Positions 1 to 11,880 of a stretch of 64,000 bases of DNA are shown in pieces. The notes under the pieces were generated by a model. That model was not told the origin of the DNA, made no database searches, and saw nothing but the letters and a program-made list of their open reading frames with translations. The DNA lies in assembly GCA_910589415.1 (NCBI GenBank), contig OU342630.1, positions 90,950,186 to 91,014,185 of the forward strand, read 5' to 3'. How positions within the stretch are numbered: position 1 is the first letter of the stretch; each line of letters begins with the position of its first letter. The stretch comes from Malachius bipustulatus (Eukaryota; Arthropoda; Insecta; Coleoptera; Melyridae). A program made the position numbers and the translations under genes.

Positions 1-50
1 AATTGTTTCGAATTAATCAAAATAGTTTTATTTCAACATGAAGAGGAATA

Positions 51-348
51 CTAGCGATTAAACATGAAATATGACACCGGCAAATGGCCATCACGAAACT
101 TCTGGTAGAAGGTCATTGTTTTCGTAAAATTTTGGATAAAGTTTTCGTATAATTGTGGCTTTATTTCGCCAATAACCCGTTTCTTCTTTATTAAAGCCTT
201 CAACGATTTGTGGCTTGTTTCCAATCCATACACCTTTTCGTTCACCTAGCCCCGAAGAAAGAAGTCCATCGGCGTTAAATCGCATGATCTTGGCGGGCAA
301 TTTTGATCCCCAGATCGAGAGATGACACTGTCTAGAAACTTGGTCCGC
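51..348 (-). pseudogene. Tc1/mariner-type (IS630) transposase, C-terminal fragment
   Basis: Only the end of a DDE transposase is left. On the minus strand, changing frame once, one reads ISRSGDQNCPPRSCDLTPMD, the usual block around the third catalytic acidic residue of this superfamily, then FFLRG, a stop codon where the family usually has an aromatic residue, then VNEKVYG. The tail ends FRDGHLPVSYF, like the usual GGHL ending. The N-terminal two thirds, with the first two catalytic Asp, are missing; the fragment stops close to the inverted-repeat element that begins near 389. It is a dead relic. Superfamily is fairly sure; the subfamily is not. Confidence 0.72.
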
Positions 349-388
349 AACTATCAACAAATAATCACCATCATACATACTACTAGTA

Positions 389-1549
389 GTGGAGAGGGTC
401 TGTCAAAAAAAAGGCTCCATCCGCCTTGGACTCGAGAATTTTTTTTTCATAAAGTTGGACCCCCTCTTCATTTTGGTGGCATTTTCAAAACTTTAATCGA
501 CGCCCTGGCGAAGAAATGTGCATGCGAAGACATCGGCAATGGGTTTTTTGCACATAACTCGCTTAATTCAACTCTGAGCATAGTAAATAGTAAAATAGTA
601 AAATGTCGAAAAATGAAGAACTCTCGAAGACGCGTAATTTGAACTTTGACTGATCCAAATCGGTCAAACGGTTCTCGAGATATCGCATTTTCAATTTTAA
701 GGCCTTTTCTTCAGGGTTCCGCCGCGGTGCGAATACACCGCCGTCCGTGTTCGCGTGTTTTGCATGGAAAAAATCGACTTAGGGACTTAATTTTTTTTTT
801 TCATCGACAGCAGCAGTGTCCTTAATGATGCCTGAAATTTTGAAGTCGCTATCTCGATTAGAGGGGGAGGGGGAGGGGAAATCATAATTAAAATTCAAAT
901 TGCTATAACTTTCGCTAATATTGGGACCTCGGGCCCAACCAATGGGAGATGACACTTTGGAATGCCTACTTTAAAATGTTTTTTTTTTTTTTCGATTCCG
1001 CCAATATTGGCAAGATGCCCGCAGAAAAACCGATTTCCCTCCCCCCTTTTTTTCTTAAAACTGTTTTTTTGCCATGAAAGAAGGGGGTGGGGGTAAAAAT
1101 TTTTTCGTCATCAAACGGGAATTTTTTTTATCTTTGATTTGAGTCCCAGTAGACCTCGATCGGACCATTATTAAGGTCACAGAGTCACCAAACGCATTTG
1201 GTCCTGTAGAATGGCAAGGATTAGGGTTAGCGGGTTCCGCTACCCGGCATTTTTTAGGGCTAAGTGTCCCCTTTCAAGATTTTCTTACCCCAGGTCGCTA
1301 TCTCAATTAGGGCCTGCACGCGGACGTGATATGTAAACCATCTATATTTTTACTATGCTCAGAGTTGAATTAAGCGAATTATGTGCAAAAAACCCATTGC
1401 CGATGTCTTCGCATGCACATTTCTCCGCCAGGGCGTCGATTAAATTTTTGAAAATGCCACCGAAATGAAGAGGGGGTCCAACTTTATGAAAAAAAAAATC
1501 AAAAAAAATTCTCGAGTCCAAGGCGGTTCGAAAGTTAGACCCTCTCTAC
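389..1549. mobile_element. Non-autonomous element with ~200-bp TIRs, TA-flanked
   Basis: The left arm (389-590) and right arm (1350-1549) are inverted copies. Outer ends are gtggagagggtct and agaccctctctac. Both arms carry a block around gcatgcgaagacatcgg and a block around cgcttaattcaactctgagc. TA lies immediately outside each end (387-388 and 1550-1551), as expected of a TA-targeting DNA transposon. The 760-bp centre holds G- and T-rich tracts, for instance at 860-880, and no long open frame. No transposase is visible, so it would depend on one supplied elsewhere. It interrupts or abuts the transposase remnant on its left. Confidence 0.75.
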
Positions 1550-1551
1550 TA

Positions 1552-2035
1552 TAGCACAAACAAAATGGTTGCAAATTCAAATCCAGCCCTCTGGTGAGAC
1601 ACCTTTACCACCTTCCTCTAATAACAAACAAAATATTTTATTTGCAAAAACTTGTGACTTATATTGATTTATCAGTTCCGAGGGACATACTTCTTTCGAA
1701 GTTGTTAAACGATTAATAATAATTTACCTAGTTTTTCTTATTTCTTATGAAACAAAAAAAAAAAACATTAGATATGGACAACCCATGCATACAAATATAT
1801 CTGAAATTAAGAAAAAATGCAATTGAATCAATCAATAGTCAAACTACGGTTCCAATGAAAAAAAAAATTAATAAAACTGAAGTCCAGTCCATATCTCGTA
1901 AATATAGTGTGCTGTTACTTTCCAAATTTTATTCTCGAATACTAGGTAACAACTTCTACAAGATTCTTTTTACGTTTTGTTTCTAGCACAGGTGGCTGTG
2001 GTCTCTTATTCACGAATGAAAAATAACATCTTTGG
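1552..2035. other. AT-rich spacer
   Basis: No gene, repeat or structured element recognised. An 80-codon open frame at 1747-1986 is lysine/asparagine-rich, as expected by chance in A-rich DNA. Confidence 0.5.
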
Positions 2036-3580
2036 TTTTTTTTTTTTAATTGAAAATGCACATGCACTGCAGGGAAATCCCTATGACGCTCTGGGAGCGG
2101 TGCATGAGCGGAGATGTCGATTCACGTTGACCTTGAATCGCTGTAAGTTGTATACTTCGGGAAACACGCCCTTTAGAATGCTATTTCAAAGTGATGCGGT
2201 TCTATACATAAAAGAAGTCTGAAATAGGGTGGTACGAGGTGTAACGAGCTGAACCTGATATGGATGAGCGTCTGCGGCTCGGCGTGTATTTCTGCCCGGT
2301 CTTGATCTTGGTGGGATCAAGCGGGCCACGTCCCTTGAACACTTTCCATAAAAATATCTGTAAAACAGACTCAGGGCCAGCTACTCTTCTCCGATGTTCG
2401 AGAGTGTCTAAATTTTTGTCAAATCGGGGTCCCCAATCAAGTGTGTGGCTCTTTTCTGGATAGAGTCGAGTAGTCTCAGCGTATGTTTAGGAGCTGAACT
2501 CCAAACATGTGAGCAGTACTCCAAGGATGGTCGGATTTGAGCCTTGTATAAGAGGAGAAGCTGTTGTGGTGTATAAAATTTCTTCGTGCGGAAGAGTGTT
2601 CCAAGTTTTTGAGAAGCACTCTTTGCCAGACCTGCAACATGATCATGCCAAGACATGTTCGCTCCGATGCTCACTCCAAGTAAACGAAGAGATGACGCTG
2701 GAGTAAGAGAGTGTCCCGCCATCACCATATCTGGCTCCAAAACGTTGGCCTTTTTGGAGAAGATGGCTGCTTGGGTTTTTTCAGCATTAAATTGAACTTG
2801 GTTTCTATAGTCATTGTTAAGTATGGCAACTTCTTGCTCCCTGCGAGTCTGTGCGTCGATGGCAGATGTTCGCGCATCTAACGTATAAGAAGATATGAGG
2901 GTACTGTCGTCGGCAAAACTGTATATTGGATTTTTTGTTGCTTCAAGCAAGTCGTTTTTAAATATTAGGAAGAGAGTCGGAGATAAAATGGATCCCTGAG
3001 GCACACCGGCATTGATGGAAAAGGTCTCAGAAAGAACTCCATCGACTGCCACCTGCAATGAACGATCTCCGAGATAACTCGCAAGCCACAAGCAGAATTT
3101 CTCGGGCATGCCATAGGCCTGCAGTTTTGCCAGCAGTCCATCATGCCAAACATGGTCGAAAGCTCTAGAAATATCAAGCGCAACCCCTCGACACTCCCCA
3201 TGGTGCTCGATTGCGCTGTTCCACACCTCGGTGACGTAGGTGAGGAGGTCACCAGTTGACCTCTGTTTACGGAATCCGTATTGGCGGTCGCTGATTATAT
3301 TAGCTCCTTCCAAGTACTTTAAAAGATGTTGGTTGATAGCTTTCTCCATAATCTTAGATATTACTGAAAGCAGTGCCACTGGTCGATAGTTGTTTGGTAT
3401 AGTTTTTTTGCCTTTCTTGGGAATAGGTTGGATTCGTGCACATTTCCAGCATGCAGGAAATATTCTCTTTTCATACGACAGATTGAAAAGTCGACAGAAA
3501 ACAGATGACAGCTCAGTGGCGCATTTTTTAAGTAAATTTGTGTTGGTTGGTCCAAAATACTTCAAAAAGTGGGAGGGCTA
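2036..3580 (-). pseudogene. 5'-truncated Jockey-like LINE, reverse transcriptase and 3' end
   Basis: Minus-strand remains of a non-LTR retrotransposon ORF2. From 3565 down to 2408 a 385-codon frame covers the reverse transcriptase: NNYRPVALLSVISKIMEKA (fingers), LDISRAFDHVWHDGLL (motif A Asp), AGVPQGSILSPTLFL (motif B), YSFADDST (motif C, the FADD catalytic pair), LRLLGVSIGANMSWHDHV and IRPSLEYCSHVW (thumb and tail). Beyond 2408 the family's tail continues in other frames: LEHRRRVA, then LALSLFYRYFYGKCSRDVAR, with at least two frameshifts and one TGA where LWN is expected. A T-run on the plus strand at 2036-2047 marks the poly-A tail. The 5' end, with endonuclease and ORF1, is missing: the classic 5' truncation of target-primed insertion. 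The order of motifs gives high confidence in LINE; the Jockey/CR1-group placement is less sure. A second copy of its 3' end lies at 51155-51290. Confidence 0.9.
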
Positions 3581-4428
3581 GGCCAAATGTAAAAACTGAT
3601 TGCAATTAAACTTAAAATTCTGCTAAACTTTGTTAATTTAGCATAATCTGTAACTCTTCAAATAACAGTTAGTCATACAACGATGATAGATATAGTAGTT
3701 ACCGTGTATATTTTTTAATTGGTTAAATAAGGCTTTAATAAGGTGTTAAAGCTTTACCATTATATGGAATTGTTCAGACTCTAAACTATAGAAAATTCCA
3801 ATAGAGCGGAAGATTATTTTTTTAATATTAAGGTATAGAAGTGATATTGACCGAAAATTAATAATTGTTCTGGGATATTCTATTATTATGTTCTAAAATT
3901 GATTGTTCTACCAATTTACCAAAAATACATTAGATGTCCTGAGTGTTCCTTCCAAATAATTAATAGAATATTTACAAGGATAAATACAATATAACTTACT
4001 TAGGACATTGAGTAATACCCTATAGTTAACCCTTATAGTATATTACAAGGACAATGTTTATCGTCATTAGTTCCTCTAAATCATCATTATTTTAAGACGA
4101 CTTTTACCAACTCCTGTTAGAGTTAATTTCGTTTAATAACAATGTAACTCCACAATAAAAAAGATCTTTTCATTATCTTCATTTCAGAATTTAGGTTACC
4201 ACTGATGACCTAGCTTGACAGTTTTTTTTTATTCTTTTTATTATTACTGTTTTTGTTATTTATTTTTATTTACGTCTGCATGCGCGACTATACTCTCCGA
4301 CGTTGAGCAGTTTACCTCATATTAAGACTCTTATCGTATACCTCCTACGATTTTCATTGCTGAGAAGGTTAACACAGTGTTTGTTATAAATTAGTAGAGG
4401 TGCACATATCATTTTGAGTTTTTTACCA
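3581..4428. other. 5' flank of the odorant receptor gene
   Basis: AT-rich, with no repeat or open frame recognised. It should contain the receptor promoter, but I see no convincing TATA box or initiator and do not place one. Confidence 0.4.
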
Positions 4429-7400
4429 ATGTCTTCAAAATCATCAAATATTATTGTATACAATAGAGATTTGGAAGCGGTAACTAAACTGCTAAGAATG
4501 GGCCTCATCTGGCCAAAAACGAACTCTCCTGAGGATGTAACTGTAGTGTTCTTTTTGAAGTTTGTAATGTTTTATGTCCTACTGTCTAGTCCCACGACTT
4601 TTGGGCTTTTTTATCACATATGGAAAGATTTCAAAGGTGAATAATAAATTCTATAATATTCAAATTTTTTGATAACGAAATTTATTTTAGAGTTCAATTT
4701 GAGCATGCTTATGGACATTTTAATGGTGCTGGAATTAGTATGCGTCTTCGGGATGTGTGTAATTTATTTCTATAATTTAAAGAAAATAGTTGTGAATGTC
4801 AATAATTCTAGTTTGGAACGATATGAAACATTTGATTATTCAAAGATTATCAAAGGAATTTATATCTTATTTTCCATTACTATCGCGATTTTAGCTGCTT
4901 ATAAGTATATTACCGTATCAGACTGTATAAAAAGATCTTTATATAGTACGTCGACTACAATTTGTGGATATGTGGTCCCAAAAGAATTCCCATTTGATGT
5001 TGATTATTTTCCAATCCATGAGATGTTAGTTGTGCACGAATTTGTAATGATAATTATTATGTTCTGCCTATTTATTAACTGCGTTGTCCTGATGTTGTAT
5101 TTTGTGGAAAAGCTCTACACAAAACTAAAATATATTCAATCCAGTCTGAAGCACATTAATAAGTTGGACCTGAGTGATCATGAGACTGTGCGAACTGCCC
5201 TTATAAATGTAGCCAAGACCCACAACGGCGTTATCCAGTAAGATGTTTTCTTTTATAAAGGTGTTTTATAATATGTGGGGCCGGTTCAAGTGGTGATTTT
5301 AGCCCACAAAAACATGAAAGGAGTACTTATAAACATCTGTAGAAAACGCATTTGTTTTCAAGATAGGTTGGGGTGCTTAAATATTTTACTTTTAAAATAT
5401 TTTTCCTAATTTTGCAGGTCGTTATCCCTCACGTTATCGTTTTAGATTTAGAGTATTCAATACTAATAATAGTGTCATTTTGAATATTTGCGTGGTGTAA
5501 TCTAGGTATGGAATAATAATAGGATAAGTCTTTTATAAAGTTCAGGTAGACATAAAATCTCTTTTTTTTCGGACAAACCTTGAGAAATATGACAATTATT
5601 CAAGAGCCACTTTTTCTAAAAAAAAAAAAAAAATCTTCTTTCTGAAACGTTGAAACAGATCACTTTTAGGAGAGACGTCCATACTGCTTTTTAAATTAAT
5701 TTACATAATGTTAACTGACCCGTGGTAACTCCCCGTCTGGTTACTTATGAGACTTCACATTTCAACAAAATGTGTCAACCTATAACCAATTATTAGGAAA
5801 TATTCCCATCAAAAATTTGGTACCTACTCAGAGATATTTTTACTTGATCGAAAAATATGATAGATAATCGAAATGTAATGCCCTACGTATATTGAAAATG
5901 AGGCAATTTTTGGCATCCCACATATTATGAAACAGCGCCTGTATACAGGATGAAGCGTTTCGCGGTATATTCTCAAAGATAAGACATAGGTACACGGTGC
6001 GAAGTTTTTGTGAACGGCAATCGATACATGCAGGGTCAGTTAAATTAGGGAAAAGTTTTACCATTTTGTGTTCTCTTATAAGTTGATTTGAAATCAAAAT
6101 GTCAAAAAAAAAGCAAAAATCTGCAGGAGTTTTCAAAATATAGGATAAAAACAAAAAAAATCTCCTTTTTGAAAAACCCTAACATTCTCTACATGGTGTA
6201 AGCGATTTGAATTAAACTTGGTGCTTTTGTCTTATCGACAATCTAATAATTTTAAAAAAAAAAAAAAAAAAAAAACAATTTTAATAACGTTATTTTGACA
6301 CCAATCGGTGAAAAAATTATCATTTTATTGTTTCTGAAATAGAGGAAATATTATTTTTTCTATTATTAATTTTATCGATTGAAATATTTTCTTTCCTGGA
6401 TTTTGTTTATAGCGAATAACATAATCCAATATGAAGGCCGTAAGAAATATCATTTTTCATTAAACCTATGGTTGGCCGAAATCTAGATGACTTGGAGTTT
6501 TCTGCTAACATCATTCGATTGACAGTAGTTTCAGTACACGAAATTACCAAGGTTCATTCAATTCCCTTACACCAGGCAGAAAATTATACGATTTTAAAAA
6601 AATGGAATTTGAAGTTTCCACCCGATATTTTTTCTGCTTTATAGTTTATGGTTGTTAGGTTTTAACAGTCATTTGGCACCCAGTATTTAAAATCCCTCAG
6701 TAGTGCAACTTGTCACCGTTTACGAGATCCCAATTATTAGTATACCTACTGCCGTCTTACCGATCAGTATATGATATGCATAATTCTTTTGACTTTTATT
6801 TGGTACCATATCATGCCTCTAGGTCAGAATGGGAAGCAGAAATCTGCAAATTCATATTATGTTTCGCATGCATGCATTATCCTATGGCCAGCCTTGAAAG
6901 TGCTGATAACCCTGTATGCACGTAGTGACTATACTTATTTCCTTTCTTTTGAATAAGTAATAGGTAGGTATAAGTATACTAAAAATAGAGTAAAAATATA
7001 CAAAAATTACAACTAGATTCTTCCTTCAGCTAATTCATATTCTTTTAATCTTATTTTTTAAACTATTATCAGAGTTCATTTATTTATATTTCTTCTTTTG
7101 CCTTAAAGTAATTAAACTTTTGACGTCCTATGACTTTTCTTGTAGTGGAGTCGAGAGCCTAAATAGCAACTGCAAGCACATTAACTTGACCCATTTCATT
7201 ATGGGTAGCATGATACTGGCGGTTTCATTGTTAGATTTTTTAACGGTAAGTTAAATTAACGTATTTACTTAACTTAGGTGTAATGTGCCTTATTGGTTCT
7301 GTTAATTATTGTAGTCGCACAACGTGGAAAGTCTTATACAGTTCTCAGCATGGTTCGTAAGCGTTTTTGTGGGTACCTTATGTTGTCAAATACTAATTGA

Positions 7401-10128
7401 TGAAGTAAGTAACATACTTCTTACTGTCCTTATTTTAAAAGTATACAATATTTTTCGGATTAAACTACTTATTAATATTATGCATGTGTAATTTTTAGGG
7501 TAATAATGTAGCAACAGCAATTCATAAAATCAACTGGTTTGAAATGAGTCCTGAAAATCAACGAATGGTACTGTTTATATTGATGGCAGCACAACGTCCT
7601 CTGGGTGTAGATGCAGGTCCATTTAAAACTTTGTCACTACCCACTTTTTTAACAGTAAGTGCCAAAAATTACTAATCATTCATCGTACTCTGAAATCCCA
7701 TCAATTATTCTGCAAAATAAGGAAATCAAAAAATAGGTATAACATAATATAATATCTACGCAAATGGACTATACAGAGTGTCGCTAAAAATGTACCACCA
7801 ATGCTCTACCACAGATTACAGAGTAAAAAATACGACGATTCAACCGAAATTATCTATGTCCAAAAAGGCACCCTTTTCAAGATACAATTACATCAAACAT
7901 TCATTTTCCGGAATAAGTCAAAAATGAATTAACTGAGAAACTTCGCCTACTACTATATTGATTAAACCAATGAATGTCACATCTCACCTTTTACTCCAGA
8001 ACTTTTTTATCCGCACGCCACTCAGTGATTCTGTATTTTTTTTTTATCCAAAGGCTAAAGCGGTACTAAACTTCTATTAAAGTTTAGTATCTCGCATCGT
8101 TTTCCGGTAATTAATTTTATATGAGGGACCTACACTACTGAAAACGTATTTTTGTGAAAATTTAGATTTTTTTAATTTAAATAATAATTTCAACAACAAC
8201 GTTCCACCAGAGTTTCTTTGGTCCAGAATATGCCCATTTAACAAACATTATTTATGTCTATGATATTTAAAGAGCTCTTTAAAAAGCTCTCTAATAAAGA
8301 GAGTAGACTGAATACACATTTTTGAAAATAAGTAAAAAATTAATTAAATGCAAGACTCGGTACGTCAATGTTTGTAAAACTATGTCAGTTTATTGCTCTT
8401 AACAATAGTAGTAGCGATACAATTTTGAAGTTTCTCAGTTATGGCTTGTTCTGGAAAACGTGTATTTGGTTGACCCCCTTGTAATGGTTGTATCTTGAAA
8501 AGGGTGCATTTTTAGACATATAGATAATTCGGATTAAATCGTCATATTTTTTATTAGGGAATTTCTGGTAGAGCGTTGGTGGTACCTTTTAGCTGTACTC
8601 TGTTTTAATGTTGCTATCAAATTCTCAAGACGAATTTTTTTTAAGTTATTAGGGATATGGTGTTATTATTGGGAATGTTATAAACCTAATTTTTAATTTC
8701 CTTTTTCGAAAATTTTTAAAACATCCAGACCCTCCTGATTTTTTATACAGGTGTGGTATATAGAGCTCAACGTCATGCCTTGAAGGGTTGATAGACCAAC
8801 TCATGCGACTGACCAGAATATCAAACCATGATCTTAGTAAAAAATTATGACTTTTTAATATTTGCACATTCTAAATTTGGTTATATGCGATGCTGCATAG
8901 CCCTGTTATCGATTAAGTTCCGAAGAAATATACAGGTGCCCTACTTTGAGAGAAATTTTTTTTTTGTTGATTAAATTTTTTTTACATGACCCGACTTTGG
9001 CACGATACATGGAAAAAAAATACACCGTGAACTTAACAAATTATGCTTAAAAATGGCTCATTTGATCTAGTTTCTGAAATGGTGCAATATTTTCTATTAT
9101 TTACTTTGGAAAAAAAAAGCAGCACCGTTTCCTCTGCATTTTCCATAAATGTAGACAATGCGTGTTACAGTATTTTTTGACAAATTATACTGGTATGTCA
9201 TAATGGGAAATATTTGATTTCAACTGCATAACACAAACGACACTAACAATAATGTCACTTTAACATTGTTAAATGAGGTCATTACGATTATCATCCATAA
9301 CGACATGATATTTAATTATTATTGTAAGCCACTGCAGATTATAATTTCACAAGGAGCTCCTTTTGCAGTCAAATAGCAATATTTTTTTTATAAAGTAAAT
9401 CATATAAAATATTACAAAATTTCAGAAACTAGATCAAAAGAGCCACTTTCAGACATAACCTCTGCCATGTTTGCGGTGTTATATTTTTCCATGTATGAAG
9501 TGCCAAAGGTAGGTCAGGAAAAAAATGTTTTTCCTAGGACCACCATACAAAACACTACTTTACGCATCGTTTTTTGTGCGCAAACTAGCAGATTTCTCAC
9601 GTATTCAAAACTGTGCGACAAAGTGACATAATTTTCGCACTCATTTTCAACATTTTCACACTCATGAGAAATATTCTACTTTGTGCACTTGTTTACTTCA
9701 TATACTTCATATTCACAGTATACTTCATATACAATATTAGCGAAAAAAATTATGTTTCCCTAAAGGTATGGCACCAGAATATTTCTTCGGCACTTGGTCA
9801 ACAACAGGATTATTCAGCATTATGTAATAAAATTTAAAATGTAAAAGTATAGAATTTTGGAACTATGGCACTCGAAAAACTGATCTAAAGTATCTATTAA
9901 CACACAATTGCCAGTCTTAAGTTGGCCTATATCCGCCCTTCAAGGGATGCTGTTGAGTTTTCGGACACTCTATAGATAGTAATGGAAATTATTACAAATA
10001 TTTTTACTCACAATAAATATTTTTTAGTCATTAAAGTCATTAGATATAATAATTTAAAAATAGTTTTTCTTTTGCAGCTATCCAAGGCAACTTATTCGTA
10101 TTTGAATTTACTTTTAAATTCATTGTAA
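4429..10128 (+). CDS. Insect odorant receptor (7tm_6), six exons, intact
   Basis: Join of 4429-4636, 4691-5237, 7146-7245, 7315-7404, 7499-7654 and 10078-10128: 1152 nt, 383 aa plus stop. All five introns are GT-AG (54, 1908, 69, 94 and 2423 bp) and every junction keeps frame; codons are split at the first two. The start is the first in-frame ATG in exon 1, before SSKSSNIIVYNRDLEAV. Insect odorant receptors are inverted-topology seven-helix ligand-gated channel subunits that pair with Orco in sensory dendrites. Family marks are the N-terminal LLRMGLIWP, seven hydrophobic stretches (about residues 42-62, 71-97, 119-140, 180-206, 266-285, 288-311 and 360-382), and the C-terminal signature INWFEMSPENQRMVLFILM, AAQRPLGVDAGPF, LSLPTFLT and SKATYSYLNLLLNS. 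Length and the short last exon fit the family. Introns 2 and 5 are swollen, intron 5 by transposons. Which ligand it detects cannot be told. A gustatory receptor is much less likely, since the TYhxxxQF-type ending is absent. Confidence 0.93.
5238..7145 (+). other. Odorant receptor intron 2
   Basis: 1908-bp GT-AG intron (gtaaga donor, cttgtag acceptor). It holds a 23-base A-run near 6250-6272 and A/T-rich sequence. Open frames inside, such as 5840-6154 on the minus strand, resemble no known protein. I find no clear inverted-repeat element in it, unlike intron 5. Confidence 0.8.
7774..8602. mobile_element. Long-TIR non-autonomous element in odorant receptor intron 5
   Basis: Inverted arms of about 180-190 bp: left 7774-7963, right 8425-8602. 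Ends are cagagtgtcgctaaaaatgt and, read inward from the right, cagagtacagctaaaaggta. Both arms carry accaccaaYgctctacc and gcacccttttcaagata. The centre is non-coding. TA precedes the left end; the right flank is tttt, so the target duplication has decayed. The odorant receptor exons on either side remain in frame, so the insertion has been tolerated. Confidence 0.8.
8970..9530. mobile_element. Second inverted-repeat element in odorant receptor intron 5
   Basis: Arms at about 8970-9125 and 9378-9530 are imperfect inverted copies. Shared blocks are ctttggcac, tacatggaaaaa and gatctagtttctgaaa. The two arms are more diverged than those of the neighbouring element at 7774, so this is probably the older insertion. 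Termini and target duplication cannot be fixed. No coding capacity. Confidence 0.65.
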
Positions 10129-10458
10129 TACGGCGTTTTCTATAATAACAGTTCCCAAAACATTCAAAAATTCAAGTTATTTAAAATCCCAAAAATACAA
10201 AAAATACAAAAAATGCATTTCTTTTAAGATCTGTTCATGCAAGATTTGTTTTTGCATGATTTGTTTTGGTTCTAGATTCTACATAAAAATGAATAAAAGA
10301 AACATATTTTCATGATACCTAAGTAGAAACAGCATTTTTGATAAGAGATTAGTATAATTTTTGATAATTTCTGATAAGGGAAAGTATTTTTCAAACAAGG
10401 AGAGATTTTATGACTACTTCGTTATGATGCATACTTTTATACGCGTATGTATCCTATA

Positions 10459-11027
10459 CAGGCTGAGCAGTAACTCGCGCACTCAGAGCATGCTGCGGTA
10501 AACTTAACTTTTTAAGAGTGGTAAATTTTCTTACTGCAGTGTTGTAAGTTCTTTTTTCCATGGATAATATGATCATTTCTATAAAAATAAAAGTGGCATC
10601 ACTGCACTGAAGATGTGAATAAGTTCGGGTTAGATGGTACATATTTTCATTATTTTTATTTCCATAGCAACGAAGGCATTTTTGCTATTGTTGAGTTTTG
10701 GCGGTTGCCAAACTTCAAATTTCGTTCAGATTTACGTATAGTAGCAATTTACAACATTCTCAATTCCTCTGTAAGGTGGTTTTGTGAAAAAAAATTGATG
10801 AATTATACATATGGTATCCGTTCCAGACATTGCAGTAACCTAAATTTTTCATTAATTTTTATCACGGTTATTGTGAAAAATTTGCTTAAAACTCGGATGA
10901 GGGAAACTCTCTGTAACTTGGAAGCCAACCATTGGATTCAATTTTTTTTTTTTTCAGAATATCCTAAATTTTAATTGGCTCTATATATCGCCCTGTATTC
11001 GGAGTGCGCGAGTTACTGATCACCCTG
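10459..11027. mobile_element. 569-bp element with 27-bp TIRs, CAGGCTG/CAGGGTG ends
   Basis: Left end caggctgagcagtaactcgc and right end (inward) cagggtgatcagtaactcgc match over about 27 bp, continuing gcactc. TA precedes the left end. The interior has an open frame at 10615-10974 with no family resemblance. A partial copy of the left half, beginning caggccgatcagtaactggc, lies at 53592. It begins about 330 bp after the odorant receptor stop codon. Confidence 0.75.
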
Positions 11028-11500
11028 TGTATTATGGTAAAATATATGTAGATATATAATGTATATATTGTCTGTGTAATATCATAGACATTTTTGTTTC
11101 CAAAGGCACGGTTTTAATTTATATGAAACGAAATTGACTTTTAATCTTTTTTCCATTGATAGAATACCATAAAACGGAAGTTTATATCAATCATATCAAT
11201 TTTCATATCAATTTTGTATCAATTTAAATGAATAAATTTTTTGCTTTTGGAAAAAGAAAGATATTTGAAAAAAGACGCCATAGTCTCTATTTTAAGCAAA
11301 CAAATTCTTTATTAAAACTGTCAATATATTAAAGAAGTTTAGTTTTCAACTTTACCTCTTCATATCTCGGTCGATTGACAAGAAGAATTTTTTTCACTAG
11401 TTTTCCTGATGTTCTGCACGAATTGCCCTCTACAACGTACAAAGAGGAAATCCGCCGATTAAAACTCACCCTGTATAGGAAAGCCCTCAAAAGTTGAGAA
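11028..11500. other. Intergenic AT-rich DNA
   Basis: No gene seen. Near 11485 there is a lone caccctgtat, the terminal motif of the CAGGGTG elements, without a visible partner; probably an element remnant. Confidence 0.4.
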
Positions 11501-11880
11501 AATTACATTGCTGTCACTGTGGGCCTTTAGAGGTATGGAAGCAGTAGTCTGGTATTGCATTGCATAGCGATCAATCAGCTTCAAAATGGTGGCCACCTCA
11601 ATTTTCGAAAACATTCAAATTTCCTTTTTACGACTGCTTTAATAGTCACGGCATGACTGTCCTCGGCAAACCATCAGTCAAAAAGAAGTGGTTTTAGGGT
11701 TTTCAATTTACTAAAGTCTACTTCGAATTGAATGTGTAGGTATATGAAATTTCTCGACGAATCGAGGTTGAGAAGGTTTTTTTATGATTTTTTCATCGTC
11801 ACTCAAAGACTCTCCTCAACACATCCGTTTGTGCGAATGTTTTCGCAGTCACGATATGAGTTTTCTCGGTAACTATTAAA
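11501..11880. repeat. REP-A and REP-B fragments
   Basis: 11545-11630 matches the REP-A segment that contains tctggtattgca and aaaatggYggYcac, found in the copies at 14577, 24716 and 55432. 11718-11880 matches REP-B: cacatccgtttgtgcgaatg is shared with copies at 14170, 14425 and 16850. Finding the two repeats side by side here as well as at 14170-17125 suggests they once formed one larger element. Confidence 0.6.

Noticed and set aside
860..880. Possible G-quadruplex, ggggg runs
   Set aside because: Only three long G runs in a row; weak without a fourth.
1218..1230. ttagggttag, like the insect telomere repeat
   Set aside because: Only about two imperfect units inside an inverted-repeat element; no array.
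5840..6154. 104-codon frame in odorant receptor intron 2
   Set aside because: On the opposite strand, AT-rich composition, no family resemblance.
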